This document shows, piece by piece, positions 1-7,526 of a stretch of DNA of 34,666 nt. The notes beneath the pieces are model-generated. The model made no database searches. It worked only from the letters and a program-made list of their open reading frames with translations, and had not been told where the DNA came from. The position numbers and the translations under genes are program-made. Source of the DNA: Immundisolibacter sp. (GTDB lineage Bacteria; Pseudomonadota; Gammaproteobacteria; Immundisolibacterales; Immundisolibacteraceae); NCBI RefSeq assembly GCF_041601295.1, contig NZ_JBFIII010000020.1, positions 1-34,666 on the forward strand. The letters run 5' to 3'. Position 1 is the first letter of the stretch, and the number at the start of each line of letters is the position of its first letter.

Positions 1-635
1 GCAATCAGCACGCTGATGTCGTTGGTCTTGGCCATGCGGGTGAGGCGGGCGGCGCATTCGCGGACCTGTGATACCGAGCCGGCGGCTGAGGCCACGGCTT
101 CCGAAAACAGTGTCTGGATTGAGTCCACCACCAACACCTGGCAGTCTGTGGCGGCGTCGAGTATGGCTTCAAGCCGTGCGTCGATCAGCAGCGGCAGATC
201 GGTGTCGCCCAGCTGCAAACGCTGCGCGCGGGTGGCGATCTGGGCCGCGGATTCCTCGCCGCTGGCGTATAGCACCGGCACGGTTTCGGCCAGGCGAGCC
301 AGGGTTTGCAGCAGCAAGGTGGACTTGCCGATGCCCGGATCGCCGCCCAGCAGCACCACCGAGCCCGGCACCAGGCCGCCGCCGAGCACGCGGTCGAGTT
401 CGGATGAGCCGCTGGCCAGGCGCGCCGGAGCACCGGCGCGGGCTTCGCGCAGGCGCACCACGGTGCGTTCGCCGCTCCAGCCGGTGGCGGGGGTCTTTGC
501 CCCGCCACGCACCGCCGGTGGGGCGGTATGCTCGGTCAGGCTGTTCCAGGCGCCACAGTTCCCGCACTGCCCGGCCCACAGACCGAACACGGCGCCGCAG
601 TCGGTGCAGCGGTACTGGCTGCGGTCGCGCGCCAT
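1..635 (-). CDS. radA: DNA repair protein RadA (5' part; runs off window)
   Basis: RadA is a RecA-like ATPase that helps process recombination intermediates and acts in the cytoplasm on DNA. The first 211 codons are present and the C-terminal part lies beyond base 1. The N-terminal zinc finger is visible as Cys10, Cys13, Cys24 and Cys27 (YRCTDCG, QCGNCG). A Walker A motif GDPGIGKST lies at residues 98-106, and a Walker B-like VLVVDSIQT stretch follows. The ATG at 635 gives the standard RadA start MARDRSQYRC. The gene begins 22 bases after the dnaB stop on the same strand, so it is probably the last or a late gene of the rpsF-rplI-dnaB transcription unit. An alanine racemase gene, often found next to dnaB, is not between them. 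Identification is secure; only the 3' end is missing. Confidence 0.95.
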   Translation of the reverse strand, partial: MARDRSQYRCTDCGAVFGLWAGQCGNCGAWNSLTEHTAPPAVRGGAKTPATGWSGERTVVRLREARAGAPARLASGSSELDRVLGGGLVPGSVVLLGGDPGIGKSTLLLQTLARLAETVPVLYASGEESAAQIATRAQRLQLGDTDLPLLIDARLEAILDAATDCQVLVVDSIQTLFSEAVASAAGSVSQVRECAARLTRMAKTNDISVLI

Positions 636-657
636 CGGCGGCTACCGGGCAGGCGGT

Positions 658-2019
658 TCAGTCGCCATGGCCACCGGCGTAGTCGTAGGCCAAATCCTCG
701 AACCGCGTGTAGGCGCCGAGGAAGGCCAGATGCAGGTGGCCGATGGGGCCGTTACGCTGTTTGGCAATGATGATCTCGGCCTTGCCCTTGTCCGCGCTGT
801 CTTCGTTGTAGACCTCGTCGCGGTAGATGAACAGGATCAGGTCGGCGTCCTGCTCGATGGCGCCGGACTCGCGCAAATCCGACATCACCGGCCGCTTGTT
901 GGGGCGCTGCTCCAGGGAACGGTTCAGCTGCGACAGCGCCATCACCGGTACCGACAGTTCCTTGGCCAGGGCCTTGAGCGAACGGGAGATATCGGAGATT
1001 TCGGTAGCCCGGTTTTCCTTGGCGCCGGGCACCTGCATCAGTTGCAGGTAGTCGACCACGATCAGGCCAAGGCCGTGCTGGCGTTTCAGGCGCCGGGCGC
1101 GGGCGCGCAGGTCCAGGGGCGACAGTGCCGGCGTGTCGTCGATGAAAATATTGGCCTCGCCGAGCAAGGTTACGGCCGAGGTCACGCGCGGCCAGTCGTC
1201 CTCGTGCAGCTGGCCGGTGCGCACCCGGTGGGCATCGACCCGACCGAGCGAGGAGATCATGCGCAGCGCCAGTTGTTCGGCCGGCATTTCCATACTGAAC
1301 ACGGCGACCGGCTGGCCGGCGCGGATGGCGACGCTCTCGACCATGTTCATGGCAAATGAGGTTTTGCCCATCGACGGACGACCGGCGACGATGACCATTT
1401 CCGCCGGGTGCAGGCCCGAGGTCATGCGGTCGAGGTCGCTGAAGCCGGTGGAAAGTCCGGTCAGGGGAACACCGGAGCGGTAGAGCTTTTCCAGCCGCTC
1501 TACTGCCGCGGGCAGCAGATCCTTGATGGACTCGAAGCCCGAGCGGGCGCGGGCGCCGCGGTCGGCGATCTCGAATACACGACCCTCGGCTTCGTCGAGC
1601 AGTTCGGCAATGCTGCGGCCCTGGGGGTGAAAGCCGCTGTCCGCGATCTGGCTGCCGACTTCGATCAGGTGCCGGGCAATCGAGCGCTCGCGAACGATAT
1701 CGGCATAGGTGGCGACGTTGACCGCGCTCGCCACGCCGCCGGCCAGCAGGCCCAGGTACGCCATGCCGCCGGCCCGCTCCAGTTCTTCGAGTTGCTCCAG
1801 ACGCTCGGAGACGGTGATCAGGTCGCACGGCTGGCCCAGATCCTGGACCCCACGAATAGCTTCGAAAATCAGCCGATGGTCTTGCCGGTAGAAGTCGTCA
1901 GCGGTGACGCGGTCGGCTACCAGCTCCCACGCCGCATGCTCAAGCAGCAAGCCACCGAGGACCGATTGCTCGGCCTCAATGGAGTGCGGTGGAACTTTTA
2001 GCGCGGCCGGGTCGGCCAT
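658..2019 (-). CDS. dnaB: Replicative DNA helicase DnaB
   Basis: DnaB is the hexameric 5'-3' helicase that unwinds DNA at the replication fork and interacts with primase and the clamp loader. The protein has 453 residues, a normal length, so no intein is inserted. The N-terminal DnaB domain starts with the typical PPHSIEAEQSVLGGLLL segment (about residues 10-26). The RecA-like C-terminal domain has Walker A GRPSMGKT at residues 213-220 and a Walker B-type IVVDYLQLM near residue 320. The late SDLRESGAIEQDADLILF block is characteristic of the family. The ATG at 2019 is 10 bases after the rplI stop, which puts dnaB in the ribosomal-protein operon. The rplI-dnaB link is common in proteobacteria. 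Confidence 0.97.
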   Translation of the reverse strand: MADPAALKVPPHSIEAEQSVLGGLLLEHAAWELVADRVTADDFYRQDHRLIFEAIRGVQDLGQPCDLITVSERLEQLEELERAGGMAYLGLLAGGVASAVNVATYADIVRERSIARHLIEVGSQIADSGFHPQGRSIAELLDEAEGRVFEIADRGARARSGFESIKDLLPAAVERLEKLYRSGVPLTGLSTGFSDLDRMTSGLHPAEMVIVAGRPSMGKTSFAMNMVESVAIRAGQPVAVFSMEMPAEQLALRMISSLGRVDAHRVRTGQLHEDDWPRVTSAVTLLGEANIFIDDTPALSPLDLRARARRLKRQHGLGLIVVDYLQLMQVPGAKENRATEISDISRSLKALAKELSVPVMALSQLNRSLEQRPNKRPVMSDLRESGAIEQDADLILFIYRDEVYNEDSADKGKAEIIIAKQRNGPIGHLHLAFLGAYTRFEDLAYDYAGGHGD

Positions 2020-2029
2020 GGTGCGGGGC

Positions 2030-2476
2030 TTACTGCGCCACTACCTCGACCCGCACCCGCGCCACCAGATCGGCGTGCAGGTTCACGTCCAGCGGGAAGC
2101 TGCCAAGGGTGCGGATGGCCCCCTCGGGCAGGCTCAGTTCCGGTTGCTGGACCGCATGACCGGCGGCAGTCAACGCCGCCGCGATCTCGCGGGTGTTGAC
2201 CGAACCGAACAGGCGGCCGCCTTCGCCGGCCTTGTGCGCCAGCGTGATGACCACGTCCTTGAGCGCGTCAGAACGCGCCTGCGCCTTGGCCAGCGCCTGC
2301 GCGGCAGCCTGTTCGATGGCGCTGCGCTCCAGCTCGAAGCGGGCCACGTTGTCCGGCGAAGCGAACACTGCCTTGCCGGTGGGCAGCAGGAAATTACGAC
2401 CGTAACCGCCCTTGACCTCGACCCGATCGCCGACGTTGCCCAGATGACGAATTTTCTCTAGCAGTATCACTTGCAT
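2030..2476 (-). CDS. rplI: 50S ribosomal protein L9
   Basis: L9 binds 23S rRNA with its N-terminal domain and reaches out from the base of the L1 stalk with its C-terminal domain. The protein begins MQVILLEKIRHLGNVGDRVE and has the family signature GYGRNFLLPTGKAV. The length is 148 residues, close to the 149 of E. coli L9. The ATG at 2476 is chosen over a possible upstream start at 2512 because a GGAGG Shine-Dalgarno lies about 7 bases before it and the homologous N-terminus starts there. It follows the DUF2232-like gene and precedes dnaB by 10 bases, so it is part of the rpsF-rpsR-rplI-dnaB operon. Confidence 0.97.
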   Translation of the reverse strand: MQVILLEKIRHLGNVGDRVEVKGGYGRNFLLPTGKAVFASPDNVARFELERSAIEQAAAQALAKAQARSDALKDVVITLAHKAGEGGRLFGSVNTREIAAALTAAGHAVQQPELSLPEGAIRTLGSFPLDVNLHADLVARVRVEVVAQ

Positions 2477-2512
2477 GGTGGCAGCCTCCGCGCCGTTGTC
2501 CGGCGCCCGCAA

Positions 2513-3460
2513 TCAGGCTAGCGGGCGCCTTCTGAAATCGAGCCAATTATCTATCAAGCCCAACAGGGCCAGCGGCAAACCCACGTGCGGGGTCACCACC
2601 AGCATCAGGTACGCCATGCCAGGCAGCCCACGCCACCAACGGCGGCGCGCCACTTCAGCATGGATCAGGGCCAAACCCTGCACCAGCAGGGGAATGGCCA
2701 GCACCAGTGCCAGCTCTACTGCGAGTCCGTCCCCGGCCAGTCCCAGCATCAACGCCGGCACCATCGCCAGCAACACCACTCCGCTGTAGGCGCGGCCCAG
2801 GCGCAGTGCCCGAAACTCCTGCGCGAACGCGCCCGGTCTTCGCAGGCGCGCTTGCAGGCTGCGCCCAAGACACAGTCCGGCACTCCAGACGGACAGCAGA
2901 ACCAGCGCCAACAGCCCGCCGGAGAGCTTGAGCACCACCTCGATGGTCGCCTCAAGCTCCGCCTTCGGCAGCCCCTGGTTCAAGTTCGACATGACCTGCA
3001 GCAGGGCTTGGCGCAGTTCCATGCTATCGGCGCCCAGGCCAAACTGCTGGGCGACCAGTACCACAACCAGGGCGAGGCCGGTCAGCGTCAATAATGCCAG
3101 CGACAGGCTGGTGGCCACCCGCAGTACCCAGCCGGCCAGCGCCAGTGGCAGCCAGGCAAACAGCAGCGCGGGTCCAAGCAAGCCAGCGCCCCCGACCAAA
3201 GCCACCGGCGTTAGCAGCAACAGGGCAACCAACATGCCGCGCAACGCACCGGCAGCGCCTTGCTCCAGGACCAGCACGCTCACAGCGGCCGCATTCAGAA
3301 TCAGCGCTAGCGGCAGCAACAGCACCGCACCGGGCAGGTACAAGGCGAGCAACAAACCCAGCGCCAGCACCGCCAGCACCGGTGCTGCCGAGGCAGTGCC
3401 GTTGGCCAGCCATGCCGCCGGCATCGCCAGGCGGTCGCCGGCGCCGGACGGCGGGGTCAT
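2513..3460 (-). CDS. DUF2232/YybS-like multipass membrane protein
   Basis: This is a 315-residue, very hydrophobic protein rich in Leu, Ala and Val, with about eight predicted membrane segments (for example residues 25-60, 70-105, 110-135, 175-200, 225-270 and 275-305) and no recognisable catalytic motif. Its place between rpsR and rplI, four bases after the rpsR stop, and its overall pattern fit the DUF2232 (YybS-like) family, which occupies this position in many proteobacteria. The biochemical role is unknown. The start lacks a clear Shine-Dalgarno, so translation is probably coupled to rpsR. The closing segment GLIDNWLDFRRR resembles the usual family end. The family call is inferred from context and hydropathy. 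Confidence 0.8.
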   Translation of the reverse strand: MTPPSGAGDRLAMPAAWLANGTASAAPVLAVLALGLLLALYLPGAVLLLPLALILNAAAVSVLVLEQGAAGALRGMLVALLLLTPVALVGGAGLLGPALLFAWLPLALAGWVLRVATSLSLALLTLTGLALVVVLVAQQFGLGADSMELRQALLQVMSNLNQGLPKAELEATIEVVLKLSGGLLALVLLSVWSAGLCLGRSLQARLRRPGAFAQEFRALRLGRAYSGVVLLAMVPALMLGLAGDGLAVELALVLAIPLLVQGLALIHAEVARRRWWRGLPGMAYLMLVVTPHVGLPLALLGLIDNWLDFRRRPLA

Positions 3461-3464
3461 CGGG

Positions 3465-3689
3465 CTAGTGGGCGTCGCTGTACGGCAGCAGCGACAGGAA
3501 ACGGGCGCGTTTGATCGCGCGCGTCAGCTGCCGCTGATAGCGGGCGCTGGTGCCGGTGATACGGGTCGGAATGATTTTGCCGGTTTCCGATATGTACTGC
3601 TTCAGAGTTTCAAGGTCTTTATAGTCGATATCGACCGTGTTCTCGGCGGTAAAACGGCAGAATTTCTTGCGGCGCAGATAGCGGGCCAT
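3465..3689 (-). CDS. rpsR: 30S ribosomal protein S18
   Basis: S18 is a small basic protein of the 30S platform that binds 16S rRNA as a heterodimer with S6. The 74-residue sequence starts MARYLRRKKFCRFTAE and contains IDYKDLETLKQYISETGKI and ITGTSARYQRQLTRAIKRAR, which is diagnostic. A GAGG-type Shine-Dalgarno lies upstream of the ATG at 3689. It begins 26 bases after rpsF. The priB gene found between rpsF and rpsR in enterics is absent. Confidence 0.98.
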   Translation of the reverse strand: MARYLRRKKFCRFTAENTVDIDYKDLETLKQYISETGKIIPTRITGTSARYQRQLTRAIKRARFLSLLPYSDAH

Positions 3690-3715
3690 GATCGATTACC
3701 TCGGTGCAGCTGGGG

Positions 3716-4171
3716 TCAGGCGTCAGTGTCGGCGGCGGCCGGGTCTTCGGCAGCGTCGACGGGGGCCTCGTCGCCGTCGCCGTCAGCGGACGCGGTTTCG
3801 GCATCGGCATCGTCCCGGCGCCCGCGCCGGCCGTCACGCTTCTCCTCGCTCTCCCGGGCTTTGGCGATCGCGGACGGCTCGGTGACAGCCTCATCCCGCT
3901 TGATTACCAGATTGCGCAATACCGCGTCGCTGAACCGGAACGCGCTGCCCAGCTCGCGCATGGCCTCGTCGTTGGCTTCAATGTTCAGAAGCAGGTAGTG
4001 AGCCTTGTGCACTTTGCTGATCGGGTACGACAGCTGGCGCCGACCCCAGTCTTCGAGCCGGTGCACGGCACCGCCGCGCGACTCCACGACGCTGCGGTAG
4101 CGCTCAATCATGGCAGGCACCTGCTCGCTCTGATCCGGATGGATCAGAAGCACGATTTCGTAATGACGCAT
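3716..4171 (-). CDS. rpsF: 30S ribosomal protein S6 with long acidic tail
   Basis: S6 is a primary binding partner of S18 on the 30S platform. The N-terminal 100 residues match the family (MRHYEIVLLIHPDQSEQVP, then GGAVHRLEDWGRRQLSYPI, KVHKAHYLLLNIEAN and SDAVLRNLVIKRDEA). The total length is 151 residues, longer than the roughly 131-135 of E. coli S6. The extra part is a low-complexity tail from about residue 103 that begins with mixed charge (EEKRDGRRGRRDD) and ends rich in Asp, Ala and Glu. In E. coli the S6 C-terminus is a target of glutamate addition by RimK; whether that applies here cannot be seen. The ATG at 4171 has AAGGAG five bases upstream, and that site can be paired in the leader (see the regulatory feature). 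Confidence 0.97.
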   Translation of the reverse strand: MRHYEIVLLIHPDQSEQVPAMIERYRSVVESRGGAVHRLEDWGRRQLSYPISKVHKAHYLLLNIEANDEAMRELGSAFRFSDAVLRNLVIKRDEAVTEPSAIAKARESEEKRDGRRGRRDDADAETASADGDGDEAPVDAAEDPAAADTDA

Positions 4172-4245
4172 GAAAACTCCTTATGGCTTACAGCCCGGCT
4201 TGCAGAGCCGGGCAAGGAGGTCGCTATGTGGTTTTTATCGCGACC
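4172..4245 (-). promoter_or_regulatory. Structured 5' leader of rpsF with sequestered Shine-Dalgarno
   Basis: On the minus strand the rpsF Shine-Dalgarno AAGGAG (4182-4177) is perfectly complementary to CTCCTT (4219-4214). Directly inside this stem is a perfect 8-bp hairpin, GCCCGGCT / AGCCGGGC (4213-4206 with 4200-4193), with loop CTGCA. Ten bases (TGTAAGCCAT) stay unpaired on the 3' side. A further 6-bp stem GGTCGC/GCGACC (4245-4240 with 4224-4219) lies just upstream and shares one base. The layout fits a translational operator. S6:S18-binding leaders are known for rpsF in many bacteria, but the conserved CCG-type recognition loop is not obvious here, so ligand assignment is an inference. 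Confidence 0.55.
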
Positions 4246-4277
4246 AAAAAAGAAAGCTCCGGACGCATCCGGAGCTT
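4245..4277 (-). terminator. Rho-independent terminator after rlmB
   Basis: A perfect 10-bp stem AAGCTCCGGA / TCCGGAGCTT (4277-4268 with 4263-4254) with a 4-base loop is followed on the minus strand by TTTCTTTTTT-type sequence. It lies 45 bases past the rlmB stop and separates the rnr-rlmB unit from rpsF. Confidence 0.85.
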
Positions 4278-4321
4278 ATGGATGCCATCGGTGGCATCCC
4301 CTGCGGGGGCGGTGATTCTAC

Positions 4322-5080
4322 TCAGGCTGGGTCAGTCGGACAAGCCAGGCGTTGCCGAACGGCCTCGAACAGACACACCGCGGCAGCGACCGACACGTTC
4401 AGGCTGCCGACCGCGCCGGTCATGGGAATGGCCAGCAGACCGTCGCAGTGCTCGCGGGACAGCCGCCGCAGGCCTTGTGCTTCGCCGCCCAGCAACAAGG
4501 CGCATGGCCCACGAAGGTCGCCGTCGTAAAGGGGGGTGTGGGCGCCGGCGTCGGCGCCGTAAAGGCGCAGCCCGGCGGCTTTCAGGAAGCGCAAGGTGCG
4601 CGCCAGGTTGCCGACCTGTACGAACGGTACGGTGCTGGCCGCGCCGGCGGCGGTCTTGATCGCAGCCGCGGTGAGACTGGCCGAATTGCGACGCGGCGCG
4701 ATCACCGCGTGGGCGCCAGCGGCGTCGGCGCTGCGCAGGCATGCACCGAGGTTGCGGGGGTCCTGCACTTCGTCGAGTACCAGCAGCAGTGGTCGTTCGA
4801 TCTGCGCCAACAGGCCTTCCAGCGCGCTCTCGTCAAGGGCCTGCGGACTATGGCTGAGAATGGCCAGCGCGCCCTGGTGGGTCGCGTTTTGCGTCAGGCG
4901 GTCGAGCGTGCTGGCCGGACGCAGTTCGACTGTGACGCCGCGTTCGATCGCGGTAGCCGCAAGGTCAGCCAGTGCCGGCCTCTCGCGATCAACCAGCAGC
5001 AGCCGCTCGATCGCGGCCGGGTCGCGATCCAGCAGGGCACGCAGCGGGTGCAGGCCATAGGCGAGTGGGCGGCCGCTCAT
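4322..5080 (-). CDS. rlmB: 23S rRNA (guanosine-2'-O-)-methyltransferase RlmB
   Basis: RlmB is a SPOUT/TrmH-family enzyme that uses S-adenosylmethionine to methylate the ribose of G2251 in the 23S rRNA P loop. The N-terminal substrate-binding domain starts YGLHPLRALL (about residues 8-17). The knotted methyltransferase domain carries motif 1 VQDPRNLGACLRSADAAG, motif 2 LLLGGEAQGL and motif 3 IPMTGAVGSLNVSVAAA. The length of 252 residues is close to the family norm. The ATG at 5080 overlaps the rnr stop by one base (TGATG). A TTG one codon upstream (5083) is possible but less likely. The rnr-rlmB pairing is conserved in gammaproteobacteria, and the gene ends at a clear hairpin terminator. Confidence 0.95.
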   Translation of the reverse strand: MSGRPLAYGLHPLRALLDRDPAAIERLLLVDRERPALADLAATAIERGVTVELRPASTLDRLTQNATHQGALAILSHSPQALDESALEGLLAQIERPLLLVLDEVQDPRNLGACLRSADAAGAHAVIAPRRNSASLTAAAIKTAAGAASTVPFVQVGNLARTLRFLKAAGLRLYGADAGAHTPLYDGDLRGPCALLLGGEAQGLRRLSREHCDGLLAIPMTGAVGSLNVSVAAAVCLFEAVRQRLACPTDPA

Positions 5081-7254
5081 CAACCAGGCCCGGCGTAGTC
5101 CAGATCGATTTTGCGCTCGTCAAGATCCACTCGTACCACGCGTACCTGAAGCCGATCTCCCAGACGAAACGTACGCCGCCGCCGCTCGCCGGTGAGATGG
5201 TGATGGATCGGGTCGAAGTGGTAGTAATCCTCTGGCAGGGCAGTGATGTGCACCAGGCCCTCGGTGTAGGCGCCGTCCAGGGTGACAAACAGTCCAAACG
5301 CCGCCACGCCGCTGATGATGCCGCCCAGCACTTCGCCAACGCGGTCCTGCAGGAACTCGCATTTGAGCCAGGCGACGACCTCGCGCGTGGCGTCGTCGGC
5401 GCGCCGCTCGGTCATTGAGCAATGTTCCCCGAATGTCGCCATGCGCTCGGCGCTGTACAGATAGGAACTGGCCTTGCGCCCGCCAAGGGCGTGCACGATG
5501 GCGCGGTGCACCAGCAGGTCCGGATAACGCCGGATAGGCGAGGTGAAGTGGGCGTACGCATCGAGCGCCAGGCCAAAGTGGCCGCGGCTTTCGGCGTCGT
5601 AGATGGCCTGCTTGAAGCTGCGCAGAATGACCGTCTGCAACAGGTAGCGGTCAGGTCGATCGGCCACTGATTCGGTCAGCGCCCGGTAGTCGGCCGAGCT
5701 TGGCTCATCGCCGCCGCCGAGTTTCAGGCCGAACTCGGCCAGGAAGGTCCGCAGTCCGGTCACCTTCTCGGGCTTCGGATGGTCATGCACGCGGTACAGC
5801 GCCGGCAGCTCCCGGGCCATCAGGAAGCGCGCCGCGCTGCGGTTGGCGGCGATCATGCACTCCTCGATCAGGCAGTGGGCGATATTGCGCATCAGCGGCT
5901 CGATCCGTTCGATCTTGCGATCGGGGCCGAATACGATGCGCGCCTCGGTAGTCTCGAACTCCACCGCCCCGCGTCGGCGTCGCTCGCCATCGAGCGCCAG
6001 ATACACGCCGTGCAAGGCTTCGATTTGCGGCAGCAGCGCCTGATATCGGGCGCGCTGGGTTGGGTCGTCGCCCAGCACCGCGGCGATATCGGTATACGTG
6101 GTGCGGGCATGCGAGCGGATCACGCCGCGAACGAAGCGGTGATCGCGGACCACGCCGGTTGTGCTGATGTGCATCTCGCACACCAGCGCCAGGCGCTCGG
6201 TATCGGGCTTGAGCGAGCACAGCTCGTTCGAGAGCACCTCCGGCAGCATGGGAATCACGCGTTGCGGAAAGTACACCGAGGTGCCGCGCAGCTCAGCCTC
6301 GATGTCGATCGCGCTGGCGGGTAGTACGTAGTGACTGACGTCGGCAATCGCCACCAACAGGCGCCAGCCACGGCCGGCGCGCTCGGCATATACGGCATCG
6401 TCGAAGTCACGCGCGTCCTCGCCGTCGATGGTGATCAGCGGTAGCTGGGTGTAGTCCTCGCGGCCGGTTTTGTCGGTTGCCGATACCCGCTGCGCAAAAC
6501 CGGCTGCCTGCTGCTCGACTTCGGGCGGCCACTGCCACGGCAGATCATGGCTGCGCAGCGCAATGTCTATCTCCATGCCGGGCGCCAGGCGCTCGCCCAG
6601 CAGCTCCACCAGCATCCCGCGCGCCGGTTGCCGACGATCGGCGTACTGGATAATTTCCACCACGGCGATCTGCCCGTCACGGACCCGGCCCACCGCACTG
6701 TCGGTAACCAGGATTTCGCCGGCCAGGCGGCGATCATCCGGGATCAGCCAGGCCACTTTGCCATCGCGGCGGTAATGCCCGACCACGCGTCGATGGCGTC
6801 GCTCCAGCACCTCGACGATGCTGCCTTCAAAACGCCCACGCGCGTCGATCTTTGTAACGCTCGCCACCACCCGGTCGCCATCCATCACGGCCCGCATTTC
6901 GCGGGGTGACAGGTATAGGTCGGCGTGGTCGCCGTCGGGGATGAAGAAGCCATAGCCGTCCGGACGGGCGGTCACGCGCCCGCGCAGCAGGTCCATCTGT
7001 GCCACCGGGCCGTAACGGCCGCGCCGGTCCAGCAGCAGCTGGCCTTCGCGGACCATCGCCGCCAGGCGTTTGGCCAGCGCTTGCCGGGCCCAGTCTTCGG
7101 CGAGCTTCAGCTGCTCGCCGATGGCGGCTGCGGGCAGCGGCTTGCCGGCCGCGGTGAGCACCTCCAGGATGAACTCTCGGCTGGGAATCGGTTGCGCATA
7201 GCGGGCCGCTTCGCGTTTTTGATGTGGATCTTTATCGGAACTAGGTTTTTTCAT
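5080..7254 (-). CDS. rnr: Ribonuclease R
   Basis: RNase R is a processive 3'-5' exoribonuclease of the RNB family that degrades structured RNA and takes part in RNA quality control. The order is an N-terminal winged-helix segment (about 24-85), cold-shock domains (about 90-240), the RNB catalytic domain (about 265-590) and a C-terminal S1 domain (about 640-720). The active-site signature DGEDARDFDD at residues 277-286 holds the metal-binding aspartates. The protein has 724 residues, shorter than the 813 of E. coli. It ends right after the S1 domain, so the lysine-rich tail of the enteric enzyme is missing. No strong Shine-Dalgarno precedes the ATG at 7254. It overlaps rlmB by one base and is divergent from the tRNA-Leu gene. 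Confidence 0.95.
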   Translation of the reverse strand: MKKPSSDKDPHQKREAARYAQPIPSREFILEVLTAAGKPLPAAAIGEQLKLAEDWARQALAKRLAAMVREGQLLLDRRGRYGPVAQMDLLRGRVTARPDGYGFFIPDGDHADLYLSPREMRAVMDGDRVVASVTKIDARGRFEGSIVEVLERRHRRVVGHYRRDGKVAWLIPDDRRLAGEILVTDSAVGRVRDGQIAVVEIIQYADRRQPARGMLVELLGERLAPGMEIDIALRSHDLPWQWPPEVEQQAAGFAQRVSATDKTGREDYTQLPLITIDGEDARDFDDAVYAERAGRGWRLLVAIADVSHYVLPASAIDIEAELRGTSVYFPQRVIPMLPEVLSNELCSLKPDTERLALVCEMHISTTGVVRDHRFVRGVIRSHARTTYTDIAAVLGDDPTQRARYQALLPQIEALHGVYLALDGERRRRGAVEFETTEARIVFGPDRKIERIEPLMRNIAHCLIEECMIAANRSAARFLMARELPALYRVHDHPKPEKVTGLRTFLAEFGLKLGGGDEPSSADYRALTESVADRPDRYLLQTVILRSFKQAIYDAESRGHFGLALDAYAHFTSPIRRYPDLLVHRAIVHALGGRKASSYLYSAERMATFGEHCSMTERRADDATREVVAWLKCEFLQDRVGEVLGGIISGVAAFGLFVTLDGAYTEGLVHITALPEDYYHFDPIHHHLTGERRRRTFRLGDRLQVRVVRVDLDERKIDLDYAGPG

Positions 7255-7267
7255 TGGGGAATATTCA

Positions 7268-7295
7268 TTGACAGTCGGCCTGTGGCCAGTAGAAT
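7268..7295 (+). promoter_or_regulatory. Sigma70-type promoter of tRNA-Leu
   Basis: A consensus -35 TTGACA (7268-7273) and a good -10 TAGAAT (7290-7295) are separated by 16 bases. A GC-rich discriminator (GCCGCGC) follows, as is common for stable-RNA promoters under stringent control. The expected start is near 7302, about 32 bases before the tRNA. Confidence 0.8.
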
Positions 7296-7334
7296 GCCGC
7301 GCTTGCTCTGGCCTGCCGGGCTGTGGGCATGCCG

Positions 7335-7421
7335 GCCGAGATGGCGAAATTGGTAGACGCGCTAGCTTCAGGTGCTAGTGGGGGTAACCCCGTGGAGGTT
7401 CAAGTCCTCTTCTCGGCACCA
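7335..7421 (+). tRNA. tRNA-Leu (anticodon CAG)
   Basis: The 87-base gene folds as a class II tRNA. The acceptor stem GCCGAGA (7335-7341) pairs with TCTCGGC (7411-7417), with discriminator A and an encoded CCA at 7419-7421. The D arm holds the usual GGTAGACGC segment. The anticodon stem CTAGC/GCTAG encloses the loop TTCAGGT, giving anticodon CAG, which reads CUG leucine codons, the main leucine codon of a GC-rich genome. The long variable arm (GGGGGTAACCCC) is typical of leucine tRNAs, and the T arm contains GGTTCAAGTCC. It lies on the opposite strand to its neighbours, divergent from rnr and convergent with purA, and has its own promoter and terminator. Confidence 0.97.
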
Positions 7422-7484
7422 TCCAAGCTGGTGGGGCACATCGCTGCGCTGGCCGACAGGCGGCGTCCCTGGCAGCCTTAAAGA

Positions 7485-7526
7485 CCCGCCCCGAGGCAGG
7501 TTTTTATTGTCGGGGCGGGCGTTTTT
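7485..7526 (+). terminator. Terminator between tRNA-Leu and purA
   Basis: A perfect 10-bp GC-rich stem CCCGCCCCGA (7485-7494) / TCGGGGCGGG (7510-7519) is followed by CGTTTTT on the plus strand, ending the tRNA transcript. The loop itself contains a run of five T. On the minus strand the same stem lies just after the purA stop, but its T tract there is weak, so it may act mainly on the plus strand. Confidence 0.8.

Noticed and set aside
16..1359. 447-codon plus-strand open frame
   Set aside because: It is antisense to radA and dnaB, which are certain. It is a by-product of high GC and codon bias, with no domain in its own translation.
4226..4315. 29-codon plus-strand frame with AAGGAGG before it
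   Set aside because: The Shine-Dalgarno-like bases are the complement of the rpsF leader stem and the frame runs through the rlmB terminator; most likely chance.
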